From positions 5,692,822 through 5,756,821 of the forward strand of contig NW_022145601.1 of assembly GCF_000002235.5 (NCBI RefSeq): a stretch of 64,000 bases of DNA. The letters run 5' to 3'. Position 1 is the stretch's first letter. Every line of letters begins with the position of its first letter. This DNA is from Strongylocentrotus purpuratus (Eukaryota; Echinodermata; Echinoidea; Camarodonta; Strongylocentrotidae). Positions 24,091 through 35,568 of this stretch are shown here, in pieces. The notes beneath the pieces were generated by a model. It had not been told where the DNA came from, searched no databases, and saw only the letters and a program-made list of their open reading frames with translations. Position numbers and translations under genes: made by a program.

Positions 24091-26397
24091 GTATATTTTA
24101 GTGTTGTTAATCCCTGTCTGGGAGATGGTGACCTGTGAATGATGAACCTACCGGGCCCTGCCCTTTAAATTGTAGGTAAACGGCACGCCCAGTCAGATTA
24201 AATTTGTAATTATTTGTATTGCTTAGTATATGTTAGTGTTGTAATCCCTGTCTGGGAGATGGTGACCTGTGAATGATAAACCTACCGGGCCCTGCCCCTT
24301 AAATTGTAGGTAAACGGCACGCCCAGTCAGATTAAATTTGTAATTATTTGTTTTGCTTAGTCGATGTTAGTGTTGTAAATCCCTGGCTGGGAGATGGTGA
24401 CCTGTGAATGATGAACCTACCGGGCCCTGCCTCTTAAATTTTAGGTAAACGGCACGCCTAGTCAGATTAAATTTGTTTTTATTTGTATTGCTTAGTATTA
24501 TGTTAGTGTTGTTAATCCCTGGCTGGGAGATGGTGACCTGTAAATGATGAACCTATCGGGCCCTGCCCCTAGGTAAACGGCACGCCCAGTCATATTAAAT
24601 TTGTTTTTATTTGTATTGCTTAGTCGATGTTAGTGTTGTAAATCCCTGGCTGGGAGATGGTGACCTGTGAATGATGAACCTACCGGGCCCTGCCCCTTAA
24701 ATTGTAGGTAAACGGCACGCCCAGTCAGATTAAATTTGTTTTTATTTGTATTGCTTAGTTTATGTTAGTGTTGTTAATCCCTGTCTGGGAGATGGTGACC
24801 TGTGAATGATGAACCTACCGGGCCCTGCCCCTTAAATTGTAGGTAAACGGCACGCCCAGTCAGATTAAATTCGTAATTATTTGTATTGCTTAGTATCTGC
24901 TAGTGTTGTAAATCCCTGGCTGGGAGATGGTGGCCTGTGAATGATGAACCTACCGGGCCCTGCCCTTTAAATTGTACGTAAACGGCAAGCCCAGTCAGAT
25001 TAAATTTGTAATTATTTGTATTGCTTTGTCGATTTTAGTGTTGTTAATCCCTGGCTGGAAGACAGTGACCTGTAAATAATGAACCTACCGGGCCCTGCCC
25101 CTTAAATTGTAGGTAAACGGCACGCCCAGTCAGATTTAATTTGTAATTATTTGTATTGCTTAGTCGATTTTAGTGTTGTTAATCCCTGGCTGGGAGACGG
25201 TGACCTGTAAATAATGAAACTACCGGGCCCTGCCCCTTAAATTGTAGGTAAACGGCACGCCCAGTCAGATTAAATTTGTAATTATTTGTATTGCTTTGTC
25301 GATTTTAGTGTTGTTAATCCCTGGCTGGAAGACGGTGACCTGTGAATGATGAACCTACCGGGCCCTGCCCCTTAAATTGTAGGTAAACGGCACGCCCAGT
25401 CAGATTTAATTAATTTTGCTTTTATTTGTATTGCTTAGTTGATTTTAGTGTTGTTTATCCCTGGCTGGGAGACGGTGACTTGTGAATAATGAACCTACCA
25501 GGCCCTCCCCCTTAAATTGTTGGTAAACGGCACGCCCAGTCAGATTTAATTAATTTTGTTTTCATTTGTATTGCTTAGTTGATTTTAGTGTTGTTAATCC
25601 CTGGCTGGGAGACGGTGACCTGTGAATGATTAACCTACCGGGCCCTGCCCCTTAAATTGTAGGTAAACGGCACGCCCAGTCAGATTTAATTAATTTTGTT
25701 TTTATTTGTATTGCTTAGTTGATTTTAGTGTTGTTAATCCCTGGCTGGGAGACGGTGACCTGTGAATGATGAACCTACCGGGCCCTGCCCACTAAATTGT
25801 AGGTAAACGGCACGCCCAGTCAGATTAAATTTGTAATTATTTGTATTGCTTAGTCGATGTAAGTGTTGTTAATCCCTGGCTGGGAGACGGTGACCTGTGA
25901 ATGATGAGCCTACCGGGCCCTGCCCACTAAATTGTAGGTAAACGGCACGCCCAGTCAGATTTTTTTTTTTAAAATTTGTATTGCTTAGTTGATTTTAGTG
26001 TTGTTATTCCCTGGCTGGGAGACGGTGACCTGTGAATAATGAACCTACCGGGCCCTGCCCCTTAAATTGTAGGTAAACGGCACGCCCAGTCAGATTATTT
26101 TTTTAAAAATTTGTATTGCTTAGTTGATTTTAGTGTTGTTAATCCCTTGCTGGGAGACGGTGGCCTGTGAATAATGAACCTACCGGGCCCTGCCCCTTAA
26201 ATTGTAGGTAAACGGCACGCCCAGTCAGATTCAATTTGTAATTATTTGTATTGCTTAGTCGATGTAAGTGTTGTTAATCCCTGGCTGGGAGACGGTGACC
26301 TGTGAATAATGAACCTACCGGGCCCTGCCCCTTAAATTGTAGGTAAACGGCACGCCCAGTCAGATTTAATTAAATTTGTAATTATTTGTATTGCTTT
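24091..26397. repeat. Higher-order satellite unit, copy B (2,307 bp)
   Basis: This starts exactly where copy A ends, so the two are a direct tandem duplication. The end is placed where the linker switches to TTGCTTTGTTGATTTTAG instead of repeating the GTATATTTTAG linker. The monomer order matches copy A. Confidence 0.85.
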
Positions 26398-29300
26398 GTT
26401 GATTTTAGTGTTGTTAATCCCTGGCTGGGAGACGGTGACCTGTGAATGATAAACCTACCGGGCCCTGCCCCTTAAATTGTAGGTAAACGGCACGCCCAGT
26501 CAGATTTAATTAAATTTGTAATTATTTGTATTGCTTAGTCGATTTTAGTGTTGTTAATCCCTGGCTGGGAGACGGTGACCTGTGAATGATGAACCTACCG
26601 GGCCCTGCCCCTTAAATTGTAGGTAAACGGCACGCCCAGTCAGATTAAATTTGTAATTATTTGTATTGCTTAGTCGATTTTAGTGTTGTTAATCCCTGGC
26701 TGGGAGACGGTGACCTGTGAATGATGAACCTACCGGGCCCTGCCCCTTAAATTGTAGGTAAACGGCACGCCCAGTCAGATTAAATTTGTAATTATTTGTA
26801 TTGCTTAGTCGATTTTAGTGTTGTTAATCCCTGGCTGGGAGATGGTGACCTGTGAATGATAAACCTACCGGGCCCTGCCCCTTAAATTGTACGTGAACGG
26901 CACGCCTAGTCAGATTAAATTTGTTTTTATTTGTTTGGCTTAGTCGATGTTAGTGTTGTAAATCCCTGGCTGGGAGATGGTGACTTGTGAATGATGACCC
27001 TACCGGGCCCTGCCCCTTAAATTGTAAGTAAACGGCACGCCCAGTCAGATTAAATTTGTAATTATTTGTTTTGCTTAGTCGATGTTAGTGTTGTAAATCC
27101 CTGGCTGGGAGATGGTGACCTATGAATGATGAACCTATCGGGCTCTGCCCCTAGGTAAACAGCACGCCCAGTCAGATTAAATTTGTTTTTATTTGTTTTG
27201 CTTAGTCGATGTTAGTGTTGTAAATCCCTGGCTGGGAGATGGTGACCTGTGAATGATGAACCTACCGGGCCCTGCCCCTTAAATTGTAGGTAAACGGCAC
27301 GCCCAGTCAGATTAAATTCGTAATTATTTGTATTGCTTAGTATCTGCTAGTGTTGTAAATCCCTGGCTGGGAGATGGTGGCCTGTGAATGATGAACCTAC
27401 CGGGCCCTGCCCCTTAAATTGTAGGTAAACGGCACGCCCAATCAGATTAAATTTGTTTTTATTTGTATTGCTTAGTATATTTTAGTGTTGTTAATCCCTG
27501 TCTGGGAGATGGTGACCTGTGAATGATGAACCTACCGGGCCCTGCCCCTTAAATTGTAGGTAAACGGCACGCCCAGTCAGATTAAATTTGTAATTATTTG
27601 TATTGCTTAGTATATGTTAGTGTTGTAATCCCTGTCTGGGAGATGGTGACCTGTGAATGATAAACCTACCGGGCCCTGCCCCTTAAATTGTAGGTAAACG
27701 GCACGCCCAGTCAGATTAAATTTGTAATTATTTGTTTTGCTTAGTCGATGTTAGTGTTGTAAATCCCTGGCTGGGAGATGGTGACCTGTGAATGATGAAC
27801 CTACCGGGCCCTGCCCCTTAAATTGTAGGTAAACGGCACGCCTAGTCAGATTAAATTTGTTTTTATTTGTATTGCTTAGTATTATGTTAGTGTTGTTAAT
27901 CCCTGGCTGGGAGATGGTGACCTGTAAATGATGAACCTATCGGGCCCTGCCCCTAGGTAAACGGCACGCCCAGTCATATTAAATTTGTTTTTATTTGTAT
28001 TGCTTAGTCGATGTTAGTGTTGTAAATCCCTGGCTGGGAGATGGTGACCTGTGAATGATGAACCTACCGGGCCCTGCCCCTTAAATTGTAGGTAAACGGC
28101 ACGCCCAGTCAGATTAAATTTGTTTTTATTTGTATTGCTTAGTTTATGTTAGTGTTGTTAATCCCTGTCTGGGAGATGGTGACCTGTGAATGATGAACCT
28201 ACCGGGCCCTGCCCTTTAAATTGTAGGTAAACGGCACGCCCAGTCAGATTAAATTTGTAATTATTTGTTTTGCTTAGTCGATGTTAGTGTTGTTAATCCC
28301 TGTCTGGGAGATGGTGACCTGTGAATGATGAACCTACCGGGCCCTGCCCTTTAAATTGTAGGTAAACGGCACGCCCAGTCAGATTAAATTTGTAATTATT
28401 TGTTTTGCTTAGTCGATGTTAGTGTTGTAAATCCCTGGCTGGGAGATGGTGACCTGTGAATGATGAACCTACCGGGCCCTGCGCCTTATATTGTAGGTAA
28501 ACGGCACGCCCAGTCATATTAAATTTGATTTTATTTGTATTGCTTAGTCGATGTTAGTGTTGTAAATCCGTGGCTGGGAGATGGTGACCTGTGAATGATG
28601 AATTACCGGGCCCTGCCCCTTAAATTGAACGTAAACGGCACGCCCAGTCAGATTAAATTTGTTTTTATTTGTATTGCTTAGTTTATGTTAGTGTTGTTAA
28701 TCCCTGTCTGGGAGATGGTGACCTGTGAATGATGAACCTACCGGGCCCTGCCCCTTAAATTGTAGGTAAACGGCACGCCCAGTCATATTAAATTTGATTT
28801 TATTTGTATTGCTTAGTCGATGTTAGTGTTGTAAATCCGTGGCTGGGAGATGGTGACCTGTGAATGATGAACCTACCGGGCCCTGCGCCTTATATTGTAG
28901 GTAAACGGCACGCCCAGTCATATTAAATTTGATTTTATTTGTATTGCTTAGTCGATGTTAGTGTTGTAAATCCGTGGCTGGGAGATGGTGACCTGTGAAT
29001 GATGAATTACCGGGCCCTGCCCCTTAAATTGAACGTAAACGGCACGCCCAGTCAGATTAAATTTGTTTTTATTTGTATTGCTTAGTTTATGTTAGTGTTG
29101 TTAATCCCTGTCTGGGAGATGGTGACCTGTGAATGATGAACCTACCGGGCCCTGCCCCTTAAATTGTAGGTAAACGGCACGCCCAGTCATATTAAATTTG
29201 ATTTTATTTGTATTGCTTAGTCGATGTTAGTGTTGTAAATCCGTGGCTGGGAGATGGTGACCTGTGAATGATGAACCTACCGGGCCCTGCCCCTTAAATT

Positions 29301-30362
29301 GAACGTAAACGGCACGCCCAGTCAGATTAAATTTGTTTTTATTTGTATTGCTTAGTTTATGTTAGTGTTGTTAATCCCTGTCTGGGAGATGGTGACCTGT
29401 GAATGATGAACCTACCGGGCCCTGCCCCTTAAATTGAACGTAAACGGCACGCCCAGTCAGATTAAATTTGTTTTTATTTGTATTGCTTAGTTTATGTTAG
29501 TGTTGTTAATCCCTGTCTGGGAGATGGTGACCTGTGAATGATGAACCTACCGGGCCCTGCCCCTTAAATTGTAGGTAAACGGCACGCCCAGTCAGATTAA
29601 ATTTGTAATTATTTGTATTGCTTAGTCGATGTTAGTGTTGTTAATCCCTGGTTGGGAGACGGTGACTTGTGAATGATGAACCTACCGGGCCCTGCCCCTT
29701 AAATTGTAGGTAAACGGCACGCCCAGTCAGAATATATTTGTAATTTTTTGTATTGCTTAGTCGATGTTAGTGTTGTTAATCCCTGGCTGGGAGACGGTGA
29801 CCTGTGAATGATGAACCTACCGGGCCCTGCCCCTTAAATTGTAGGTAAACGGCACGCCCAGTCAGATTAAATTTGTTTTTATTTGATTGCTTAGTCGATG
29901 TTAGTAGTGTTAATCCCTGGCTGGGAGACGGTGACCTGTGAATGATGAACCTACCGGGCCCTGCCCCTTAAATTGTAGGTAAACGGCACGCCCAGTCAGA
30001 ATAAATTTGTAATTTTTTGTATTGCTTAGTCGATGTTAGTGTTGTTAATCCCTGGCTGGGAGACGGTGACCTGTGAATGATGAACCTACCGGGCTCTGCC
30101 CCTTAAATTGTAGGTAAACGGCACGCCCAGTCAGATTATTTTTTTAAAAATTTGTATTGCTTGGTCGATTTTAGTGTTGTTAATCCCTGGCTGGGAGACG
30201 GTGACCTGTGAATGATGAACCTACCGGGCCCTGCCCCTTAAATTGTAGGTGAACGGCACGCCCAGTCAGATTTCTAATTTTTAATTACGAGTATTGCTTA
30301 TTCGATAGTAGTGTTATTAATCCCTGGCTGTGAGATGGTGACCTGTGAATGATGAACCTACT

Positions 30363-30605
30363 GGTTTTCAAATTTGAAGGGGGAGAGGGCGACGATCACC
30401 CTTAAATCCTGACTTTACCCCCTATGGGTATAATTTGTTGGGCATGGAATCTTTTTCACACACACTCTCTCTGAAGGATAATTTTATGGAACAAAGGGTT
30501 GTCTTGGAAATTACTAATTCTATCTTAAAGGATGTGGTCTAGGGGGCTCGTCTTAGGAGCCCTGATGGGTTGCAGGGTAGAGCCCCCTTTTTGTGGGGGG
30601 AGGGG
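30363..30605. other. Junction between satellite array and composite element
   Basis: Unique sequence with a short CA/CT stretch. The usual CAGTGGCGG left end of the composite element is absent, so its 5' end here is truncated or replaced. Confidence 0.5.
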
Positions 30606-32609
30606 GCACAAAATCGCATGGGGTGAAATATATTTAAGACGATGGAGCGAAGTGTCAGCGGCGAGGGAGCGGAGCGACCAAGCAGGGGGTGGGTCTGGGA
30701 GGGGACCCTCTCCCAGAGTAGGAAGCGTTTGCAATTTGAGAACCACATTAGGCGAATTTCCAGGCACATCCTGGAGTAATATGACGTTAAATTCCGCGCG
30801 AAGCTCGGAAGCTTTGACACTTCATTTGATTATTAGAGAAAGAAGACGATTCGTTGTATCGTTCCCGACTCTTAGCATACTTCTTGTTTCGCCCCTACCG
30901 CGCGAAGCGCAGAAGCTATGACTTTCATTTAATTATTAGAGAAAGAAGACGATTCGTTGTACCGTTCACGACTCTTAATCCTAGTCTGAATTCAGTTTTC
31001 CCCTCTCACGCGAAGCGCAAAAGCTTTGACGTTTTATTAAATTATTACTCTTAATCCTTGTCTGAATTCAGTTTCTCCCCTCCCACGCGAAGCAGATTTC
31101 ACGTTTTATTAAATTATTAGAGAGAAAGAAGACGATTCGTTGCACCGTTCTCTACTTTTAATCTTTGTCTAAATTCAGTTTCCCCCCTCCCGCGCAAAGT
31201 TCGGAAGCTGTGACGTTTCATTCAATTATTATAGAAAGAAGACGATTTGTAGTACTGTTTTTGTTTCTTAATCCTTGTCTGAATTTAATTCCCCCCCCCC
31301 CCTCCCGCCCGAAGCGTGGAAGCTTTGACCTTTCATTTAATTATTAGAGAAAGAAGACGATTCGTTGTCCCGACTCTTAGTCATTGTCCGAATTTTCAAA
31401 AATGTTTCTTTGTCCGATTAACAGTAACAGATCGTAGGGAAAGTAAAATTTGCCGGCCGACCGACATGATACATCTCACCGACTTCAAACTTCTGCATTG
31501 ATATAGTACACGAGGATCGAGCAAGAATACCGACACAGTGGACCCTTTTTTGCCCCCTCGACGTTGAGACTCCACCCAACATCCCCCCTCTCTCTTACCC
31601 TCTTACTCTCACCCCTCTTCTCCCAGGCTCGGACCCCCTCTCTTTCTCCCCCCTCTCTCTCTCTCCCTCTCTCTCTCTTTCTCTCTCCTCTCTTTTATCC
31701 CCCGTTTCTCTCGTTTCCCTTTTCCCTTCTTTTTTTCCTTTTCCTTTTCTCTTTTTCTTTCTTTTCTTTCTTCTCCTTTCTCCCTCTCCTTCCCCCTTTT
31801 CTCTTTCTTTCTCTCTTTTCTCTCTCTCTTACTCTCTTACTCTCACCCCTCTTCTCCCAGGCTCGGACCCCCTCTCTCTCTCTCTCTCTCTCTCTCCTCT
31901 CTTTCATCCTCCGTTTCTCTCGTTTCCCTTTTCCCTTCTTCCTTTCTTTTTCTTTTCTTCTTTTCTTTTCTTTTTTTTTCTTTCCCTTTCCTTCTCATTT
32001 TTCCCCACAGCAGAGCAATTTTACCGACAATGTCCTATCAAGTGGGGGTGCGTGTCGCCTCCCCCACACCCCCTTCAGCGACGCCCCTGGTTGTTATCAC
32101 ATTCTTTTAAAAGAAAGGCAATTCCTCATGCTTTCGCTTCTCTCTTTTATCGCTATTTAATTCTCTTTCATTTTCCCCTTCCTCCTTTAACTCACACAAA
32201 TTCTCTCTTTCTCCCCTCTTCCCATCTTTTTCTTTTGTTCTTGTGCTTTTTTTTTTTTTTTTTTTTTTTTTTGGGGGGGGGGGGGGGGGGCTACACGCCC
32301 GACAAGAGGGACCACATATTATGCACACTGCAAAATTGCGTTCCCCCCGCCCCTTCCCCCCAAACAACACCTTCCTATAATATCATCCACCTTTCTTTTC
32401 CCTTCTCATTATTCTCGTTTTCCCCTTTTCTCTCCTCTCTCTTTCCCTTTCTTCCTTTCCCCTCCTTTTTCTCCTCTCCTTTTCTTTCTTTCCCCCTCCC
32501 TTTTCTTCTTTTCTCCCTTTTTCTTTTTCCTCCTTCCCCCTTCCACCTTTTTTTTTACCGGGAAGGGGGGGGGGCACGTGCCCCCTGTGCCCCCCTGAAT
32601 CCGCCACTG
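30530..32609. mobile_element. Composite inverted-repeat element, copy 2 (5'-truncated)
   Basis: From GCACAAAATCGCATGGGGTG near 30,606 onward it matches copy 1 at 14.3-16.06 kb in the same orientation, ending in CCTGAATCCGCCACTG. Between TAATATGACGT and CGCGAAGC it lacks the stretch that in copy 1 contains the left end of the nested hAT element. The 105-bp module is expanded to about six copies. C/T-rich tracts and poly-T/poly-G follow. Confidence 0.75.
30795..31385. repeat. About 105-bp subrepeat, six copies
   Basis: Each copy carries CGCGAAGCGCGGAAGCTTTG, then TTAATTATTAGAGAAAGAAG, ACGATTCGTTGTACCG, CGACTCTTAATCCTTGTCTG and a C-rich end. Copies start near 30,795, 30,899, 31,008, 31,085 (shortened), 31,191 and 31,308. 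Copy 1 of the element has only two. Repeated short frames with IRERRRFVV are translations of this module. Confidence 0.85.
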
Positions 32610-33257
32610 GGTACAGGTACATGTATTATCATATCGGCCTTGTACAGGTATGTAGCCGATTTCTCATTTCTCATTCATACAGAGGATGCCTATTTGTGTG
32701 CAAAGCATATCTCCTGTGCAAAAGTAAAATCAGAGGTGTAACCTCCCATCCCAAGTGAATGATATTGGTCAACGAATTACATGTATATGGATTCTGCATT
32801 AGTCTTTGATCTACATTATATCTACATAGTCTTTGATTTCGAAACAGGTCTCGTCACTTCGTTTTTTTTTCTTCTTCAAGATTCAAGTAAGTTTATAATT
32901 GCACTCTATTCCTTTGTGTAATTATTTTAGTATTTCTATTTTATTTATTTTGTTTTTGTTTTTGCTTTAGGTGAGGTTTTTTTAGTGTAATAATTTAGTA
33001 TGTTGTTGTTGTATATAATTGATAATAAATAGTTTTTTTTTTTTTTAAAGATATAGCCTATGTTTAATGATATTTCACGTGTATTGCAATTCTTAATCAT
33101 TGCATTTTCATACTTAAATATTTGTTTAAAACTGTTATTGTAATATGCATGGCTTTCTTGATAAAGCAAGTACACTAATTTGTTTTGGCTGAACGGGGGG
33201 GGGGGGGGGGTGAACATTACTTTTTTTTCTCTCAACATCCACCCCTCCCCCTTGACC

Positions 33258-33860
33258 AAAATAAAATGAAATAGATAAAACACAGATAAAGGGTGTCTTT
33301 AACTTTCTAAAACACCCCCTCCCCCTCGCTACGCCAATGCCTTGTATTACAAAATCAACTTGATATAATTTGCTGGTAACACAAGTATGGAACTGATATG
33401 AGCAGTCAAGATAATATTGATGATAAAAAAATGCACTCATGTATATCACAGCTATATGAGATTGGAGGGGGAGGGGGGATTGGACCCCGAGACTTTTGAA
33501 ACGACCAATATTCGTCGAATATGTCTTTATTCTCTCTTCTTTCTCCAGGTTATCGCCATCGCCATGAAGTTCGCTTTAGTATTATTAATGCTGCTTGGCG
33601 TGGGATTACCGTCATGCACATCCTATCAACAAAGTATATTAATATTACATTAGATTTGATTTCAATTGAATTGAATTAATTTGATTTGATATTTGATTTA
33701 TTTGGTCAAGTGAAGTACACTGAAAGTATACGGTATCTAATTTTAGCATCGAGAAGAAGCCACATTGACATCTCTTAACCCAATTAAGTTACCAGTTCGC
33801 TAGTTTTCATTGGGCTCTAGGGGTGTCGATGGACCATTTTAAATGATGGGGGGTATTACA
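33258..33860. repeat. Tandem segment duplication carrying exon 1, copy 1
   Basis: Sequence from the AAAATAAAATGAAATAGATA region through the signal-peptide exon to the CCATTGGGCTCTAGG phrase is repeated about 844 bp downstream at about 34,072-34,700 with roughly 5-10% differences by eye. Confidence 0.8.
33549..33633 (+). CDS. AChBP-like exon 1, signal peptide, copy 1
   Basis: The acceptor AG at 33547-33548 implies an upstream untranslated exon. ATG at 33564 opens MKFALVLLMLLGVGLPSC, a clear signal peptide. The exon ends after CAA CAA A with donor GTATAT at 33634, phase 1, which fits exon 2. Confidence 0.75.
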
Positions 33861-33954
33861 CGCTAAATTTCGATGTTTGTTTTCGCCAAAAGAAAATCAT
33901 ATTTCGTTGATTATTTTTGTTTTGCCTCTCCATGATAAAATGATAAAATGATAC

Positions 33955-34005
33955 GTCGCCGGATTGTCGATCAAAAGGTCCGCGGTTCGAGTCCCGCCGC
34001 GGCAC
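33955..34005 (+). repeat. 3' half of a tRNA-derived SINE
   Basis: The stretch CGCCGGATTGTCGATC then AAAAGGTCCGCGGTTCGAGT and CCCGCCGCGGCAC has a tRNA anticodon/T-arm layout with a B box (GGTTCGAGTCC). No A box or 5' half was seen, so it is a truncated SINE or tRNA pseudogene rather than a functional tRNA. Confidence 0.65.
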
Positions 34006-34071
34006 TAATGTTCTTTGGAAAAACATTGATCTTATTGAACATAAAACCTTCTCTCAACATCAACCCCCCTT

Positions 34072-34700
34072 GACCAAAATAAAATAAAATAGATAAACCC
34101 AGATAAAGGGTGTCTTTAACTTTCTAACCCCCCCCCCCCCTCTCGCTACGCCAATGCCGTGTATTACAAAATCAACTTGATATAATTTGCTGGTAACACA
34201 AGTGTGAAAATGATATAAGCAGTCAAGATCATTTCGATGACGAAATGCACTCATTCCATCTCTCATGTTTATCACAGCCGTATGAGATTGGAGTGGGGTG
34301 GGGGGGGGGGGGCAGGGGGCTAGCACGTCGAGACTTTGGAACGACCAATATTCGTCTTATATAATTGTCTTTATTCTCTCTTCATCCTGCAGGTTATCAC
34401 CATCACCATGAAATTCGCTTTAGTATTATTGATGCTGCTTGGCGTGAGATTGCCGTCATGCACAGCCTATCACCAAAGTAAATTAATATTACATTAGATT
34501 TGATTTCAATTAAATTGGATTAATTTGATTTGATATTTGATTTATTTCGTCAAGTGAAATACACTTTAAGTATACGATATCTAATGTTAACATTCAGAAG
34601 AAGACACATTGACATCTCTTAACCCAATGAAGTTACCAGTTTGTTAGTTTCCATTGGGCTCTAGGGTGTCGATGGACCATTTTGAATATGGGGGAGGGGG
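34072..34700. repeat. Tandem segment duplication carrying exon 1, copy 2
   Basis: The second copy of the exon-1 segment. It differs by small indels and poly-G/poly-C lengths, but keeps the ATG, signal peptide and donor. Confidence 0.8.
34393..34477 (+). CDS. AChBP-like exon 1, signal peptide, copy 2
   Basis: This is a duplicate with ATG at 34408 and MKFALVLLMLLGVRLPSC. The donor GTAAAT at 34478 looks better than that of copy 1, and it is nearer to exon 2, so this copy may be the one used. The phase is identical. Confidence 0.75.
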
Positions 34701-34904
34701 GGGGGGTAAAAATATTGATATTTCGTTGATTTTTGTTGTTGCTTCTCCATGATAAAATGTAAACCACTTTATATAGATAAATGTGCAGCAGGTCGTCATT
34801 TATAACGTATTCGACAAAAAAGACCATTATATATTAAAGTGAATTAACTATATCTTTTACATGTTCACTGTCCGATATTTACTTAAACAGCTAAAACAGA
34901 TGAG

Positions 34905-35005
34905 TTCCACAGCCTACAAAACCGACTAGCCAAAAGACTGACAGCCTACGAGACTTACAGGCTACAGCCCACAAGACCGACAGTCCACAAGACGGACAAC
35001 ATCGG
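34905..35005. repeat. Short direct repeats around CCTACAAGACCGACAG
   Basis: About five imperfect units of the form ACAGCCTACAAGACCGAC, spaced about 17-20 bp, lie just before the duplicated exon-2 block. Confidence 0.6.
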
Positions 35006-35027
35006 TCTAGCGAACCTTCTGGAAGCT

Positions 35028-35525
35028 GTTAGAAGGTCCACGCGACCGATATGAGTGTCGTCTCATGGGCCTGCCTGATGCGGACGACTTTTTCAGAAGA
35101 TTCGGCTCTTTCTCGAACTACGGAACCGACATTAATGCCAAATACGAAACTCAACCACGACCAGTCTAATGACACGAGTAGTCAACAGGCCAGACAAAAT
35201 GCCTGTCGCCGGCCACAGCCTATGACTTTATTTTTGTATTACATTCTTGATCCTCTGTGTCTTTTCAGCACCTGATCAAGATCGTCTGGAAAAACATTTT
35301 TTTCAGAACTACAACAAGCAACAGCTTCCCTCCCATGGAGACCAGAGTGGGCCTACCGTGGTCAATCTCGGAATGAGCTTAAAGAGACTGAAACGACTGG
35401 TCAGTGCAATAAACACATTCTGTTCATGTCAGTGGCGTAGTTAAGGGGGTAAGGGGTAAGGGGGCAAGTGCCCCGCTGTCGAATGGCGAATTCAAAGAAA
35501 GAAGAAAACAACAGATATTTATGTT

Positions 35526-35568
<43 letters not shown>

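Larger units (their letters stand above)
17461..30362. repeat. Satellite array, about 136-bp monomer, about 95 copies
   Basis: The array is uninterrupted and head to tail. Each monomer has a well-conserved part of about 80 bp, with landmarks CTGGCTGGGAGA, GGTGACCTGTGAATGATGAA, CCTACCGGGCCCTGCC, GTAGGTAAACGGCACGCCCA and GTCAGATT. An AT-rich, length-variable linker (TTTGTAATTATTTGTATTGC, then TTAGTCGATTTTAGTGTTG) follows. Spacing between successive GGTGACC positions is mostly 135 bp, ranging about 127-140. Edge monomers are the most diverged (near 17.49 kb and 30.28-30.36 kb). There is no long open frame in either strand, no tRNA or 5S box, and no embedded transposon. It may be a heterochromatic or dispersed satellite; function unknown. 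Confidence 0.97.

Noticed and set aside
17461..30362. CRISPR-like repeat-spacer array
   Set aside because: The 'spacers' are homologous AT-rich linkers, the unit is about 136 bp, and the DNA is eukaryotic. It is a tandem satellite.
31564..32741. Open frames of about 200-230 codons
   Set aside because: Same pyrimidine-rich element sequence as copy 1; low complexity with no recognisable protein.
33960..34005. Functional tRNA gene
   Set aside because: Only the anticodon-to-T-arm half is recognisable; no A box or acceptor-stem partner.
35051..35275. 74-codon open frame repeated at 35703
   Set aside because: It is identical because the whole block is duplicated, it overlaps the exon 2 acceptor in another frame, and it has no domain.
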